40,588 bases of DNA from Desulfobulbaceae bacterium (GTDB lineage Bacteria > Desulfobacterota > Desulfobulbia > Desulfobulbales > SURF-16): positions 1-40,588 of the forward strand of contig JAGXFQ010000038.1 in the NCBI GenBank assembly GCA_024637145.1, in the 5' to 3' direction. This document shows, piece by piece, positions 24,851 through 36,369 of the stretch. The translations under genes were made by a program, and so were the position numbers. How positions within the stretch are numbered: position 1 is the first letter of the stretch; each line of letters starts with the position of its first letter. The notes beneath the pieces are model-generated. The model was not told where the DNA came from and did no database searches. It saw only the letters and a program-made list of their open reading frames with translations.

Positions 24851-26658
24851 GAGCCTACCTCCACTTCGCTGATGGCTGCAAATTTACACACAGCCTGGCA
24901 CTGGCCGCAGCCGTTGCACATCTCAGCGCTGATCCGGGCGTAGCCTTTCTGCTTCTCTTTTTTGCCCAATTCTTTGGCCTCTGCCGGCGTCAGAGGCTGC
25001 CAGCTGATGGCCGGACACCCCAGGCGCACACAGGCCTGGCAGCCGGTGCAGTGGGCCTGGGAGATGGTAAGGGGGGTAATCTTCTTTTGCCGCATCTCCG
25101 GGATGAGCACGCAGGGGGCCCGGCAGATGATGACGCTGGTGGCGTCCCGCTCCAGTTCTTCTTTTAAGACCTTCATGGTGCCGCTTATGTCATGGGGATT
25201 TACCGTGGTCACATGGGCCACGCCCACGGCCCGGCAGAGCTGCTCAAGGTCGATGGCATGGGCTGCTTCCCCCATGAGGGTGCCCCCTGAGGCGGGATTC
25301 TGCTGCTGGCCGGTCATGGCAGTGATGCGGTTGTCCAGGATGAGGACCGTAGCATGACTCTTGTTGTAGGCCATGTTGGCCAGGGAGTTGATACCGGAAT
25401 GGAGGAAGGTGGAGTCACCGATGACCGCCACCGTCTTTTTGTACTGGTCACCGCCCATGGCCTTGGTCAGACCGTGGGCCACGCCGATACTGGCCCCCAT
25501 GCAGACACAGGAATCCATGGCCGACAGAGGCGGCAGAAAGCCCAGGGTGTAGCAGCCTATGTCGCCGGAGACAAAGACGTCCAGTTTGGAGAGATTGTAA
25601 AAGACCGCGCGATGGGGGCAGCCTGGACACATGTTGGGCGGCCGCATGGGCATCTCAGCCGGTGCAAAGAGGTCGGGGCCTTCGCCGGTGAGAGATCTTT
25701 TAATGATGGCGGCATTCAGTTCGCCGGTGGCCGGGATCTTCTCCTTGCCAATACAGGAGATGCCCATGGCCTTGATGTGGATCTCGTGGAAGGGGTCAAG
25801 CTCTTCAACGATGATCAGTTCGTCAACAGAGGCGGCAAAGTCGCGGATCATCTGCTCTGGCAGGGGCCAGCTCATGCCGAGCTTGAGGAAGGAGGCATCG
25901 GGCAGCGCCTCCTTGGCATGGAGATAGGCCACGCCGGCGGTGATGATGCCCCTCTTGGGATCACCCTTTTCCAGGCGGTTGCCGGCATAGGTGTCGGCAA
26001 AGGCCAGCAGCTCCTGCTGTCTCACCACCATGGCCTGTCTTCTGGCCCGGGCATTGCCGGGGAGCATGACGAATTTGGCCGGATTCTTGGCGATTTTCAC
26101 CTCCACCGGCCCCAGGATGCGGCGGCCCACGGTAATCAGGCTCTTGACATGGGCCAGGCGGGTGGTGGTGCGGAAGAGGACCGGGGTGTCATATTTTTCC
26201 GACAGTTCAAAGGCCTCTTTCAGCATGGTCAGGGCCTCTTGCGGGTCAGAGGGCTCCAGCATGGGAAGCTTGGCGGCAAAGGCGTAATTGCGGTTGTCCT
26301 GTTCATTCTGGGAGCTGTGCATCTCCGGGTCATCGGCATTGACAATGACCAGGCCGCCCCGGCAGCCGGTATAGGAGGCGGTAAAAAGCGGGTCTGCCGC
26401 CACATTAAGGCCGACATGCTTCATGGTGACCAGTACCCGGGCCCCGGCAAAGGAGGCGCCCAGGCCGACCTCCAGGGCTACCTTTTCATTGGGGGCCCAT
26501 TCGGTATAGACATCATCATATTTGACCAGATTTTCCAGGATCTCGGTGGAAGGGGTGCCTGGATACGCGGACGCGACGGTAACGCCGGCTTCCCAGGCCC
26601 CCCGGGCAATCGCCTCATTGCCGGATAACCATAATTTTTCAGAATCGGCCTTGGCCAC
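24847..26658 (-). CDS. iorA: Indolepyruvate ferredoxin oxidoreductase, alpha subunit (GTG start)
   Basis: A 603-residue thiamine-diphosphate enzyme. The GTG at 26658 follows AAGGAGA by about seven bases. The N-terminal Pyr domain opens SGNEAIARGAWEAGVTVASA and YPGTPSTEI. The TPP domain has GDIGCYTLGFLPP and GDSTFLHSGINSL, then LDNRITAMTGQQQNP. Two 4Fe-4S clusters close the chain: C537, C540, C543, C548 and C581, C584, C587, C591. It is oxygen-sensitive and passes electrons to ferredoxin. With iorB and paaK it heads the operon; a palindrome and promoter-like elements lie upstream. Confidence 0.96.
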   Translation of the reverse strand: MAKADSEKLWLSGNEAIARGAWEAGVTVASAYPGTPSTEILENLVKYDDVYTEWAPNEKVALEVGLGASFAGARVLVTMKHVGLNVAADPLFTASYTGCRGGLVIVNADDPEMHSSQNEQDNRNYAFAAKLPMLEPSDPQEALTMLKEAFELSEKYDTPVLFRTTTRLAHVKSLITVGRRILGPVEVKIAKNPAKFVMLPGNARARRQAMVVRQQELLAFADTYAGNRLEKGDPKRGIITAGVAYLHAKEALPDASFLKLGMSWPLPEQMIRDFAASVDELIIVEELDPFHEIHIKAMGISCIGKEKIPATGELNAAIIKRSLTGEGPDLFAPAEMPMRPPNMCPGCPHRAVFYNLSKLDVFVSGDIGCYTLGFLPPLSAMDSCVCMGASIGVAHGLTKAMGGDQYKKTVAVIGDSTFLHSGINSLANMAYNKSHATVLILDNRITAMTGQQQNPASGGTLMGEAAHAIDLEQLCRAVGVAHVTTVNPHDISGTMKVLKEELERDATSVIICRAPCVLIPEMRQKKITPLTISQAHCTGCQACVRLGCPAISWQPLTPAEAKELGKKEKQKGYARISAEMCNGCGQCQAVCKFAAISEVEVGS

Positions 26659-26796
26659 GGTGTTCTCCTTGAGTAGTGGTTGGAACAGGTTGCCGCCCCA
26701 GGTGGGGCTCCCCTATTCTCTGGAAAAGGGGGCAGCGGGACAGGGGGCTGAGACCATGAAAATACCCGGTTAAGAGCGTGGAAGCAGCCAGTTATA

Positions 26797-26841
26797 GGTA
26801 ATGTTACCGGGCCTTTTACCATGAATAATGGCGAAGATCAA
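26797..26841 (-). promoter_or_regulatory. Weak promoter candidate with adjacent palindrome upstream of iorA
   Basis: On the minus strand TTGATC (26836-26841) and TAAAAG (26813-26818) are spaced by 17 bases, and a second -10-like TATAAC lies at 26791-26796. The perfect palindrome GGTAATGTTACC (26797-26808) sits between them, where a repressor could bind. It is 140-180 bp before iorA and after the end of the kinase gene. The match to consensus is modest. Confidence 0.25.
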
Positions 26842-26876
26842 GAAAGAGTAAGATGGTGCCAGAAGGGGCCCGGCCT

Positions 26877-30521
<3,645 letters not shown>

Positions 30522-30721
30522 GGGCAAAAAGGTGCAAAGGGGAGAGATTTTTTTGCAGTGACCAGGTATGGTAATCATTTATGATGATTGCGGCAGGCCC
30601 GGGGCTTTTGCAGCGGCCCCTATCATGGGAAAAAAAATTTAAAAAATCAACATATTAGTTGTGGTACATTCCCGGACGAGGCCAGCCTGGGCGGTTTTTG
30701 AAATATTTCAGGAGGGCTGCC

Positions 30722-31537
30722 ATGCGGATCATGGTCCATGAGCAGGAAAGGGAGGTGGCGGCTGGCACCCCCCTTTCTGAAATTGCCGCTTCCTTTCCCG
30801 GCAGCGATCTCTTTATTGTTAATGGCTGCCAGGTAAGCGGCGCCTACCAGCCCCGGGAGGGGGATGGCTGCTGGTGTCTCAGGAAGGGCGAAATGATTCA
30901 GGAGCATGAGCTGAGGCGCCTGCTCTCTCTCCGCCATACCCCGGGGGTGCAGGAGGTGATCAGCCGGGCCGTGGTGGGCATCATGGGTTTGGGGGGCCTG
31001 GGTTCTGCGGTGGCAGGTGCCCTGGCCCGCATCGGCACGGGTCGTCTTATTCTGGCTGATTATGATATTGTTGATCCCACCAATCTCAATCGCCAGCACT
31101 TCTTTGTGGACCAGATCGGCATGAAAAAGACCGAGGCCCTGGCCGCCAACCTGAGGCGGATGAATCCTTATGTGGATCTCACCCTTCATGATTGCCGGCT
31201 CACCGCCGCCAATATCCCGCTTCTTTTTGCCGGTGCAGATGTGCTGGTGGAGTGTTTTGATGACCCGGTGCTGAAGGCTGCCTCCTTCAGGTTGGCCTTG
31301 ACGGACATGAAAACCATGGGGTATGTAGGTGCCTCGGGTATGGCGGGTTTTGGTGATAATAACCTGATCACCACCGTGGCCCATCGCCCCTCTGTCTTTA
31401 TTGTCGGCGACGGCGAATCAGAAGCAAAACCCGGCCAGGGCCTGATGGCTCCCCGGGTGGGTATTGCCGCCCACCATCAGGCCAATCAGGTGCTCCGCAT
31501 CCTGCTGGCCCGGGCGGGCATGCTGATGGGGCTCTAA
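30722..31537 (+). CDS. thiF: ThiF-family adenylyltransferase with ThiS-like N-terminus
   Basis: A 271-residue protein from the ATG at 30722 behind CAGGAGG. Residues 1-60 look like a beta-grasp ThiS-like domain (IVNGCQVSGAYQPREGDG) but lack a C-terminal Gly-Gly. The E1-like domain has GLGGLGS (89-95) and DPTNLNRQHF with R124. The CxxC zinc pairs and the persulfide Cys of E. coli ThiF are absent; C177 lies in VECFDD. It should adenylate the ThiS C-terminus for sulfur loading. thiS, thiG and thiH follow on the same strand. This matches the short second ThiF family of anaerobes. Confidence 0.85.
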   Translation: MRIMVHEQEREVAAGTPLSEIAASFPGSDLFIVNGCQVSGAYQPREGDGCWCLRKGEMIQEHELRRLLSLRHTPGVQEVISRAVVGIMGLGGLGSAVAGALARIGTGRLILADYDIVDPTNLNRQHFFVDQIGMKKTEALAANLRRMNPYVDLTLHDCRLTAANIPLLFAGADVLVECFDDPVLKAASFRLALTDMKTMGYVGASGMAGFGDNNLITTVAHRPSVFIVGDGESEAKPGQGLMAPRVGIAAHHQANQVLRILLARAGMLMGL

Positions 31538-31546
31538 GGGTTCATT

Positions 31547-31626
31547 TTTTCACCACAAAGGCATTCTTTTCACCACAAAGACACAAAGAAAAAACCTCTG
31601 TGCCTCTGTGCCTTTGTGGTGAAAAA
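31547..31626. repeat. CACAAAG-type palindromic repeat between thiF and thiS
   Basis: A short copy (TTTTCACCACAAAGGCATTC, from about 31547) is followed by a full inverted repeat. Its left arm 31567-31590 (TTTTCACCACAAAGACACAA, continuing) pairs with the right arm 31594-31626, which ends CTTTGTGGTGAAAA. The family core matches the element at 20.73-20.80 kb. It sits inside the thi operon, so it may create an internal RNA structure. Confidence 0.7.
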
Positions 31627-31694
31627 GAGCGTAGTGAATGATAAGAAGATAAACACGTCGCAAGTTGAGGCGGTTGTGAAAACGGGCTGAAAGA

Positions 31695-31895
31695 ATGAAG
31701 ATTATCTGTAACGGTACAGAGTATGAGGTGGGCCAAGGCACCACCCTCCTCCACTTCCTGGCCCAGCTGCAACTCGACCCGGACACAGTGGTGGTCGAGT
31801 GTGACACAGAGATCATCCGCCGGGAGGCGTATGAGGGCACGCTGCTGGCGCCGGGACAGAATCTGGAGCTGATCCGTTTTGTGGGCGGCGGCTGA
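31695..31895 (+). CDS. thiS: Sulfur carrier protein ThiS
   Basis: A 66-residue ubiquitin-like protein. MKIICNGTEYEVGQGTTLLH opens the beta-grasp fold and it ends LELIRFVGGG, the Gly-Gly tail (with one extra Gly) that becomes the thiocarboxylate sulfur donor for ThiG. It lies 157 bp after thiF, with the repeat in between, and 159 bp before thiG. ThiF activates this C-terminus with ATP. The ribosome binding site is weak (AACGGGCTGAAAGA). It is separate from the ThiS-like part fused to ThiF. Confidence 0.93.
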   Translation: MKIICNGTEYEVGQGTTLLHFLAQLQLDPDTVVVECDTEIIRREAYEGTLLAPGQNLELIRFVGGG

Positions 31896-32054
31896 CACCT
31901 TTTTTAACAAGGGCTGTCCCTCCTGCACATCAGGCCCGGACCTGGACAAAAGAGACAGGAGATCACGCTCCGCCCCTGCCTGCGACAATAAAAATCTTGG
32001 CCGCCCCCGGCTGTTGCCGGCGCGGGCCGATTATTTACTTAACGGACAAAAAAA

Positions 32055-32822
32055 ATGCTGCAGATAGCTGATAAAACCTTTCGCTCCCGTCTCTTTGGCG
32101 GTACCGGCAAATTTGCCTCCGCTCAGTTGATGAAAGAGGCCCTGGCCGCCTCCGGGGCCGAGATGATCACCGTGGCCCTGCGCCGGGTGGATCTCACCAA
32201 TCCGGCCGATGATATCATGGCCAATCTGGACCGGGAGACCTACTGGTTCCTGCCCAACACCTCCGGGGCCCGCAATGCCGAAGAGGCCATCCGCCTGGCC
32301 AACCTGGCCCGGGCCGTGGGCAATACCAACTGGCTCAAGCTGGAAATAACCCCTGATCCCCGCACCCTGCTGCCTGATCCCATTGAGACCCTGAAGGCCA
32401 CCGAGCTGCTGGTGAAGGATGGTTTTATTGTCCTGCCCTATATGAATGCCGACCCCATTCTCGCCCTGCGCCTTCAGGATGTGGGCGCTGCCGCTGTCAT
32501 GCCGCTGGGCTCACCCATCGGCACCAATCAGGGGGTGCTCACCCGTTTTCAGGTGGCGATCATCATTGACCAGGCCCGGGTGCCGGTGGTGGTGGACGCC
32601 GGCCTGGGCGCGCCCTCCCATGCCGCTGCTGCCATGGAGATGGGGGCGGATGCTGTCTTGGTCAATACCGCCATTGCCGTGTCTGGTGATCCGGTCCGCA
32701 TGGCCAGGGCCTTTGCCCAGGCCGTGGAGGCGGGTCGTACCGCCTATGAGGCCGGTCTCGGCCTTCAAGACAATAAAGCCGCTGCCTCCTCCCCCGAGGT
32801 CGGCCTCGATTTTTTAAGATAA
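32055..32822 (+). CDS. thiG: Thiazole synthase ThiG
   Basis: A 255-residue TIM-barrel protein that joins 1-deoxyxylulose 5-phosphate, dehydroglycine and ThiS-borne sulfur to the thiazole phosphate of thiamine. The Schiff-base Lys is K95 in NWLKLEI. The phosphate and substrate loops are [11 protein letters not shown] (150-160) and [11 protein letters not shown] (180-190). It opens [19 protein letters not shown]. There is only a weak ACGGAC before an A-run at the ATG. The 159-bp gap before it contains a CCGGC/GCCGG stem. It works with ThiH, encoded next. Confidence 0.95.
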   Translation: MLQIADKTFRSRLFGGTGKFASAQLMKEALAASGAEMITVALRRVDLTNPADDIMANLDRETYWFLPNTSGARNAEEAIRLANLARAVGNTNWLKLEITPDPRTLLPDPIETLKATELLVKDGFIVLPYMNADPILALRLQDVGAAAVMPLGSPIGTNQGVLTRFQVAIIIDQARVPVVVDAGLGAPSHAAAAMEMGADAVLVNTAIAVSGDPVRMARAFAQAVEAGRTAYEAGLGLQDNKAAASSPEVGLDFLR

Positions 32823-32928
32823 GTAAACGCAGAGAGCAGCAGGCAGAAAGAAGAAGCACAGTCGCCCACCGTTATGCGGAAATTCTTTTTTCTCCTCTTC
32901 CGACTCCGCACATTCCCCCACCTAACCT

Positions 32929-34032
32929 ATGCTGACTATTCCCGATTTTCAACAACTCTCAGAGCAGGTCTCCTCCTGCTCCCGGGCCGATGTCCACCAG
33001 GCCCTGCAGGCCCCCCATCCAGGCCTGCAGGGTCTGGCCGCCCTCCTGTCGCCTGCTGCTTCTGCGATGCTGCCGGAGCTGGCCCGCCGTTCCGCCGCCA
33101 TCACGGCGCAGCGTTTCGGGCGCACCATCCAGCTTTATGCGCCGGTCTATCTTTCCAGTTTCTGCACCAATCGCTGCGCCTATTGCGGCTTTGCTGCCGA
33201 TAACACCATGGACCGCCGGGTGCTGACCATGGCGGAGGCGGAGAAGGAGATGGATATCCTCCATGAACGTGGTTTCAACCATATTCTCCTTGTTTCCGGA
33301 GAGGCTCCGGCCAAGATGGGTGTCGACTACCTGGCGGAGCTGGCCCGGCGCACCAGAGACCGGTTCGCCTCCATCACCATTGAGGTACAGCCCCTCTCCA
33401 CCGCCGAGTATGCCAGGCTCTTTGTGGCCGGCATCACCGGGGTGGCCGTCTACCAGGAGACCTATGACCGCCGGACCTACGACCAGGTCCATCTCAGCGG
33501 CAAGAAATGTGATTATGATTTTCGGCTGGCCAGCCCGGACCGGGTGGCCCAGGCCGGCATGCGTGAGGTGGGGATCGGCGCCCTGCTGGGTCTCACCGAC
33601 TGGCGCTGCGAGGGTATGGCCCTGGGTCTGCATCTGGCCTGGCTCCGCAAGCACTTCTGGCGCACAGCGCTTACCGTCTCCTTTCCCCGGCTCTGTCCGG
33701 CGGAAGGGGATTTCCAGCCCCTGACCACGGTGACGGAAAAAGACCTGAGCCAGCTGCTTTTTGCCCTGCGTATTTATGACCCTGATGTGGGCCTGCTGCT
33801 TTCCACCCGGGAGGAGGAGCGGTTCCGCACCGGTATGATCGGCCTGGGGCCCACCCGCTATTCCGCCGGCAGCTGCACGGCCCCCGGCGGCTATGCCCAC
33901 CCCGAGCTGGAAGGGGAACAGTTTGCCGTGGGCGATCAGCGTACCCTGACTGAGGTGTGTGCCAGCATTCAGGCCAAGGGCCATGACCCGGTTCGCAAGG
34001 ATTGGGACAGCACCTTCCAAAAAGGGTTTTAA
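32929..34032 (+). CDS. thiH: 2-iminoacetate synthase (tyrosine lyase) ThiH
   Basis: A 367-residue radical-SAM enzyme. The cluster motif CTNRCAYCGF holds C79, C83 and C86. Later blocks are HILLVSGEAPAKMGVDYL, QPLSTAEYARL and GVAVYQETYDRRTYDQVHLS. It splits tyrosine into p-cresol and dehydroglycine, which ThiG uses; aerobes often use glycine oxidase ThiO instead, so ThiH fits anaerobic life. It follows thiG by 106 bp on the same strand. No thiE or thiC is in the window. Confidence 0.95.
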   Translation: MLTIPDFQQLSEQVSSCSRADVHQALQAPHPGLQGLAALLSPAASAMLPELARRSAAITAQRFGRTIQLYAPVYLSSFCTNRCAYCGFAADNTMDRRVLTMAEAEKEMDILHERGFNHILLVSGEAPAKMGVDYLAELARRTRDRFASITIEVQPLSTAEYARLFVAGITGVAVYQETYDRRTYDQVHLSGKKCDYDFRLASPDRVAQAGMREVGIGALLGLTDWRCEGMALGLHLAWLRKHFWRTALTVSFPRLCPAEGDFQPLTTVTEKDLSQLLFALRIYDPDVGLLLSTREEERFRTGMIGLGPTRYSAGSCTAPGGYAHPELEGEQFAVGDQRTLTEVCASIQAKGHDPVRKDWDSTFQKGF

Positions 34033-34124
34033 GTTTTGGCCGGGAAATGGTACGTTTTGCCGGTAACTGGAATGATAACAGAAGCCTCTATTCTGATGAC
34101 AGGGGCTTGGCTAAGGGGATGAGC

Positions 34125-34532
34125 ATGACCGTTTTTGCATGGCAGGAAGAGTACAGCGTTGGTATCCGGGAGATTGATGAGCAGCATAAGCAGCTGGTGG
34201 CCATGGTTAATGATATGCATCAGGCCCTGGCCCAGGGCAAGGGTCGGGAGATCCTCGGCGATATCCTCAACAAACTCATCGCCTATACCCAGTACCACTT
34301 CGGCAGCGAAGAGGCCCTGATGGAAAAATATGGCTTTCCTGATTTCCCCGCCCACCGGCAGGCTCACGCCTCCATGACGGCACAGGCCCAGGCCCTGCAT
34401 GAGGAATTTGCAGGCAGCGACATCAAACGCAGCATCGAGGTCGCCCGTTTTCTGCAGCAATGGCTCAATAAGCACATTTTAGAGACGGATAAAAAATACA
34501 GTTCCTTTTTGAAGAAGAAAGGCGTCAGCTGA
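34125..34532 (+). CDS. Bacteriohemerythrin
   Basis: A 135-residue single-domain hemerythrin. AAGGGG (34113-34118) is six bases before the ATG at 34125; an ATG directly after that site is less likely. The di-iron ligands can be placed: H21 in DEQHK, H58 and E62 in YHFGSEEA, H77 and H81 in PAHRQAH, H117 and D122 in HILETD. It binds O2 at a non-heme di-iron centre in the cytoplasm and may store, deliver or detoxify oxygen in an anaerobe. It lies 92 bp after thiH with no clear functional tie. Confidence 0.93.
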   Translation: MTVFAWQEEYSVGIREIDEQHKQLVAMVNDMHQALAQGKGREILGDILNKLIAYTQYHFGSEEALMEKYGFPDFPAHRQAHASMTAQAQALHEEFAGSDIKRSIEVARFLQQWLNKHILETDKKYSSFLKKKGVS

Positions 34533-34931
34533 TGCAAAAGCCCCGGTCCAGGGCCTGAGACCAAGAACCCTGGCTCAGGTTTGCTTTCTGTCATCCCGCC
34601 CCGGGAAGAGTTGTCGGGCAAAAAGAAGGAGTTTTTCTCTCCGGGCGCCACTGTTCTGCAACCTCTATGTGCTACCTAAAAAAAACGTAACTGCTCACTT
34701 TAATTATAATAACCACCTGAGTTGTAACTGTTTGCCGGGTGCCGGAGATTTTCGCGAGCAGACCGGCGCCGCGTATATAGCTGAGTTGAGCAGCTTGTCT
34801 GCTTTTATGCCCCTTAGGGTGCAAACGAAACTTATGCCCTTGTGGTATATGTCATACGTAAGCCGGCCTGATCGCAGGAAGATTCGGTGCCCTGTGCGCA
34901 GTTACAAAAAAACAACCTTGCGAGGTCCAAT
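34533..34931 (+). other. 399-bp gap between hemerythrin and AICAR transformylase
   Basis: No supported gene was found here. Just after the hemerythrin stop, CCAGGGCCTGAG (34548-34559) and CCCTGGCTCAGG (34568-34579) can form two mutually exclusive 6-bp stems. A perfect TATAAT stands at 34705-34710 but lacks a -35 match at the right distance. A GCCGG/CCGGC stem lies near 34740-34775. An open frame of 92 codons (34669-34947) has no family resemblance and runs into the next gene. The region may carry the promoter and leader of the purine gene. Confidence 0.45.
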
Positions 34932-36224
34932 ATGTCCCAAGATCTGAAGAAGATGTACACCAATATCCTTGGTGATTCCTTTCCCATGTCCATGACCGTC
35001 TCCTTTGGCGACCAGATGCTGGTCTACAAAAAAAGAACCTGGAAGATCGCCATGGCTGACGGCACTGTGGAAGAGCGCGGTATACGCTATGGCGAAAATC
35101 CTGACCAAGAGGCAGCCCTCTATGAGCTTATTAACGGCAACCTCAGCCTGGGCGATTGTCATTTCATCGAGCCGGGCAACGGCCTGGTCAGCGCCATAGC
35201 CGTGGAGGACATGCTCCAGGTGGGCAAGCACCCCGGCAAGATCAATCTCACGGATATCGATAACGGTCTTAATATCATTAAATACATGGTGGACCGGCCG
35301 GCCGCCGTTATCCTCAAGCATAATAATCCCAGTGGCTGCGCCGTGGGTGACTCCCTGGCCGATGCCTATAATAAGGCGAACCGCTGCGATCGCATCGCCG
35401 CCTTTGGTGGTGCTGTTGTCATGAGCAAGGCCGTTGACAAGGCCACGGCCGAGCTGATGAGCCAGAACTATCTCGAGGTGGTCTGCGCCCCTGATTTTGA
35501 AGAGGGCACCCTGGAGATCCTGGCCCAGCGCAAGAACCTGCGCGTCATCAAGATGGCCCGCATCGACCGGCTGGCCGAGTATGAGAAGTACCGTTTTGTG
35601 GACTTCAAGAGCCTCATTGACGGCGGCCTCATTGCCCAGCAGTCAGCAGTCAACTCCATCCGCACCGCAGCTGATCTCAAAGACGCGGTCACCACCGCTA
35701 AGGGCGTGGAGTACCGCTGCGCGCGGCAGCCCACTGCTGCTGAGATCGATGATATGCTCTTTGGCTGGGCCGTGGAGCATGGCGTCACCTCCAACTCGGT
35801 TATCTACGTCAAAAACGGCGTCACCGTGGGTATCGGTACCGGCGAGCAGGACCGCGTCGGCGTGGCCGAGATTGCCGTCCATAAGGCCTATATCAAATAT
35901 GCCGATGTTCTCTGCTTTGACAAATTCGGCATCTCCTACTCTGAAATGGCCCTTGAGGTTGAGCAGGGCAAGCGCAACCGGGCGGATCAGGAGGCCATTG
36001 ATGGCCAGACCCGGGAAGAGCGGGCCGGCCTGCCCGGCTCCTGCATGATCTCCGACGCCTTCTTCCCCTATCGGGACGGTGCCGATGTCGGCATCAAGCA
36101 GGGCGTCACCTCCATCCTCCAGGCGGGCGGTTCCATGCGGGATTTTGAAACCATTCAGGCCTGCAACGAGGCCGATCCCCAGGTGGCCATGAAGTTCACG
36201 GGCCAGCGCTCCTTCAAGCATTAA
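34932..36224 (+). CDS. Stand-alone AICAR transformylase (PurH C-terminal type)
   Basis: A 430-residue protein from the ATG at 34932, with GAGG seven bases before it. It matches the formyltransferase half of PurH: RYGENPDQEA at 52-61 and KHNNPSGCAVGD with the catalytic Lys129-His130. The MGS-like IMP cyclohydrolase domain that normally precedes it is missing. It should transfer a formyl group from 10-formyl-THF to AICAR in purine synthesis. IMP ring closure must be done by another protein. A terminator-like REP element follows. Confidence 0.88.
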   Translation: MSQDLKKMYTNILGDSFPMSMTVSFGDQMLVYKKRTWKIAMADGTVEERGIRYGENPDQEAALYELINGNLSLGDCHFIEPGNGLVSAIAVEDMLQVGKHPGKINLTDIDNGLNIIKYMVDRPAAVILKHNNPSGCAVGDSLADAYNKANRCDRIAAFGGAVVMSKAVDKATAELMSQNYLEVVCAPDFEEGTLEILAQRKNLRVIKMARIDRLAEYEKYRFVDFKSLIDGGLIAQQSAVNSIRTAADLKDAVTTAKGVEYRCARQPTAAEIDDMLFGWAVEHGVTSNSVIYVKNGVTVGIGTGEQDRVGVAEIAVHKAYIKYADVLCFDKFGISYSEMALEVEQGKRNRADQEAIDGQTREERAGLPGSCMISDAFFPYRDGADVGIKQGVTSILQAGGSMRDFETIQACNEADPQVAMKFTGQRSFKH

Positions 36225-36280
36225 GAGTTGCCTGGACAGGGAGCTCCTGGCCATAGTACCATAAGCAATCCCGTTCGTTA

Positions 36281-36357
36281 CCCCGTAGGAGCGAGCTTGC
36301 TCGCGAAGAACCCTTCTTTTCGCGAGCGGCCCGCTCCTTCGGGGTTTTTCTTTTTTT
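36281..36357. repeat. REP/REPIN-like inverted pair with T-run
   Basis: GTAGGAGCGAGCTTGCTCGC (from 36285) followed by GAA, and, after a short spacer, an inverted partner ending GGAGC reading back from 36339, form a long imperfect stem closed by CCCCG/CGGGG (36281-36344). Each half also has its own small palindrome. TTTTTCTTTTTTT follows (36345-36357). The half-site resembles the REP sequences known from Pseudomonas. It lies between the AICAR transformylase and the DJ-1-like gene and probably also ends transcription of the former. Confidence 0.7.
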
Positions 36358-36369
36358 AAGGAGGAATTT

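Noticed and set aside
30579..30721. TPP riboswitch expected before the thi operon
   Set aside because: The conserved THI-box elements (CTGAGA and the later CTGATCTGG-type stretch) are not present between the kinase and thiF, so none is annotated.
31542..31988. Minus-strand frame across the thiF-thiS gap
   Set aside because: Much of it is translated palindromic repeat and antisense of thiS.
32959..34020. 353-codon minus-strand frame opposite thiH
   Set aside because: Antisense to a complete radical-SAM enzyme, no recognisable domain.
34548..34579. H-type pseudoknot from CCAGGG/CCCTGG and CCTGAG/CTCAGG
   Set aside because: The connecting loops would have zero length, which is not feasible; the two stems can only be alternatives.
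34669..34947. 92-codon frame between hemerythrin and the AICAR transformylase
   Set aside because: No ribosome binding site or family resemblance, and it runs into the start of the downstream gene in another frame.
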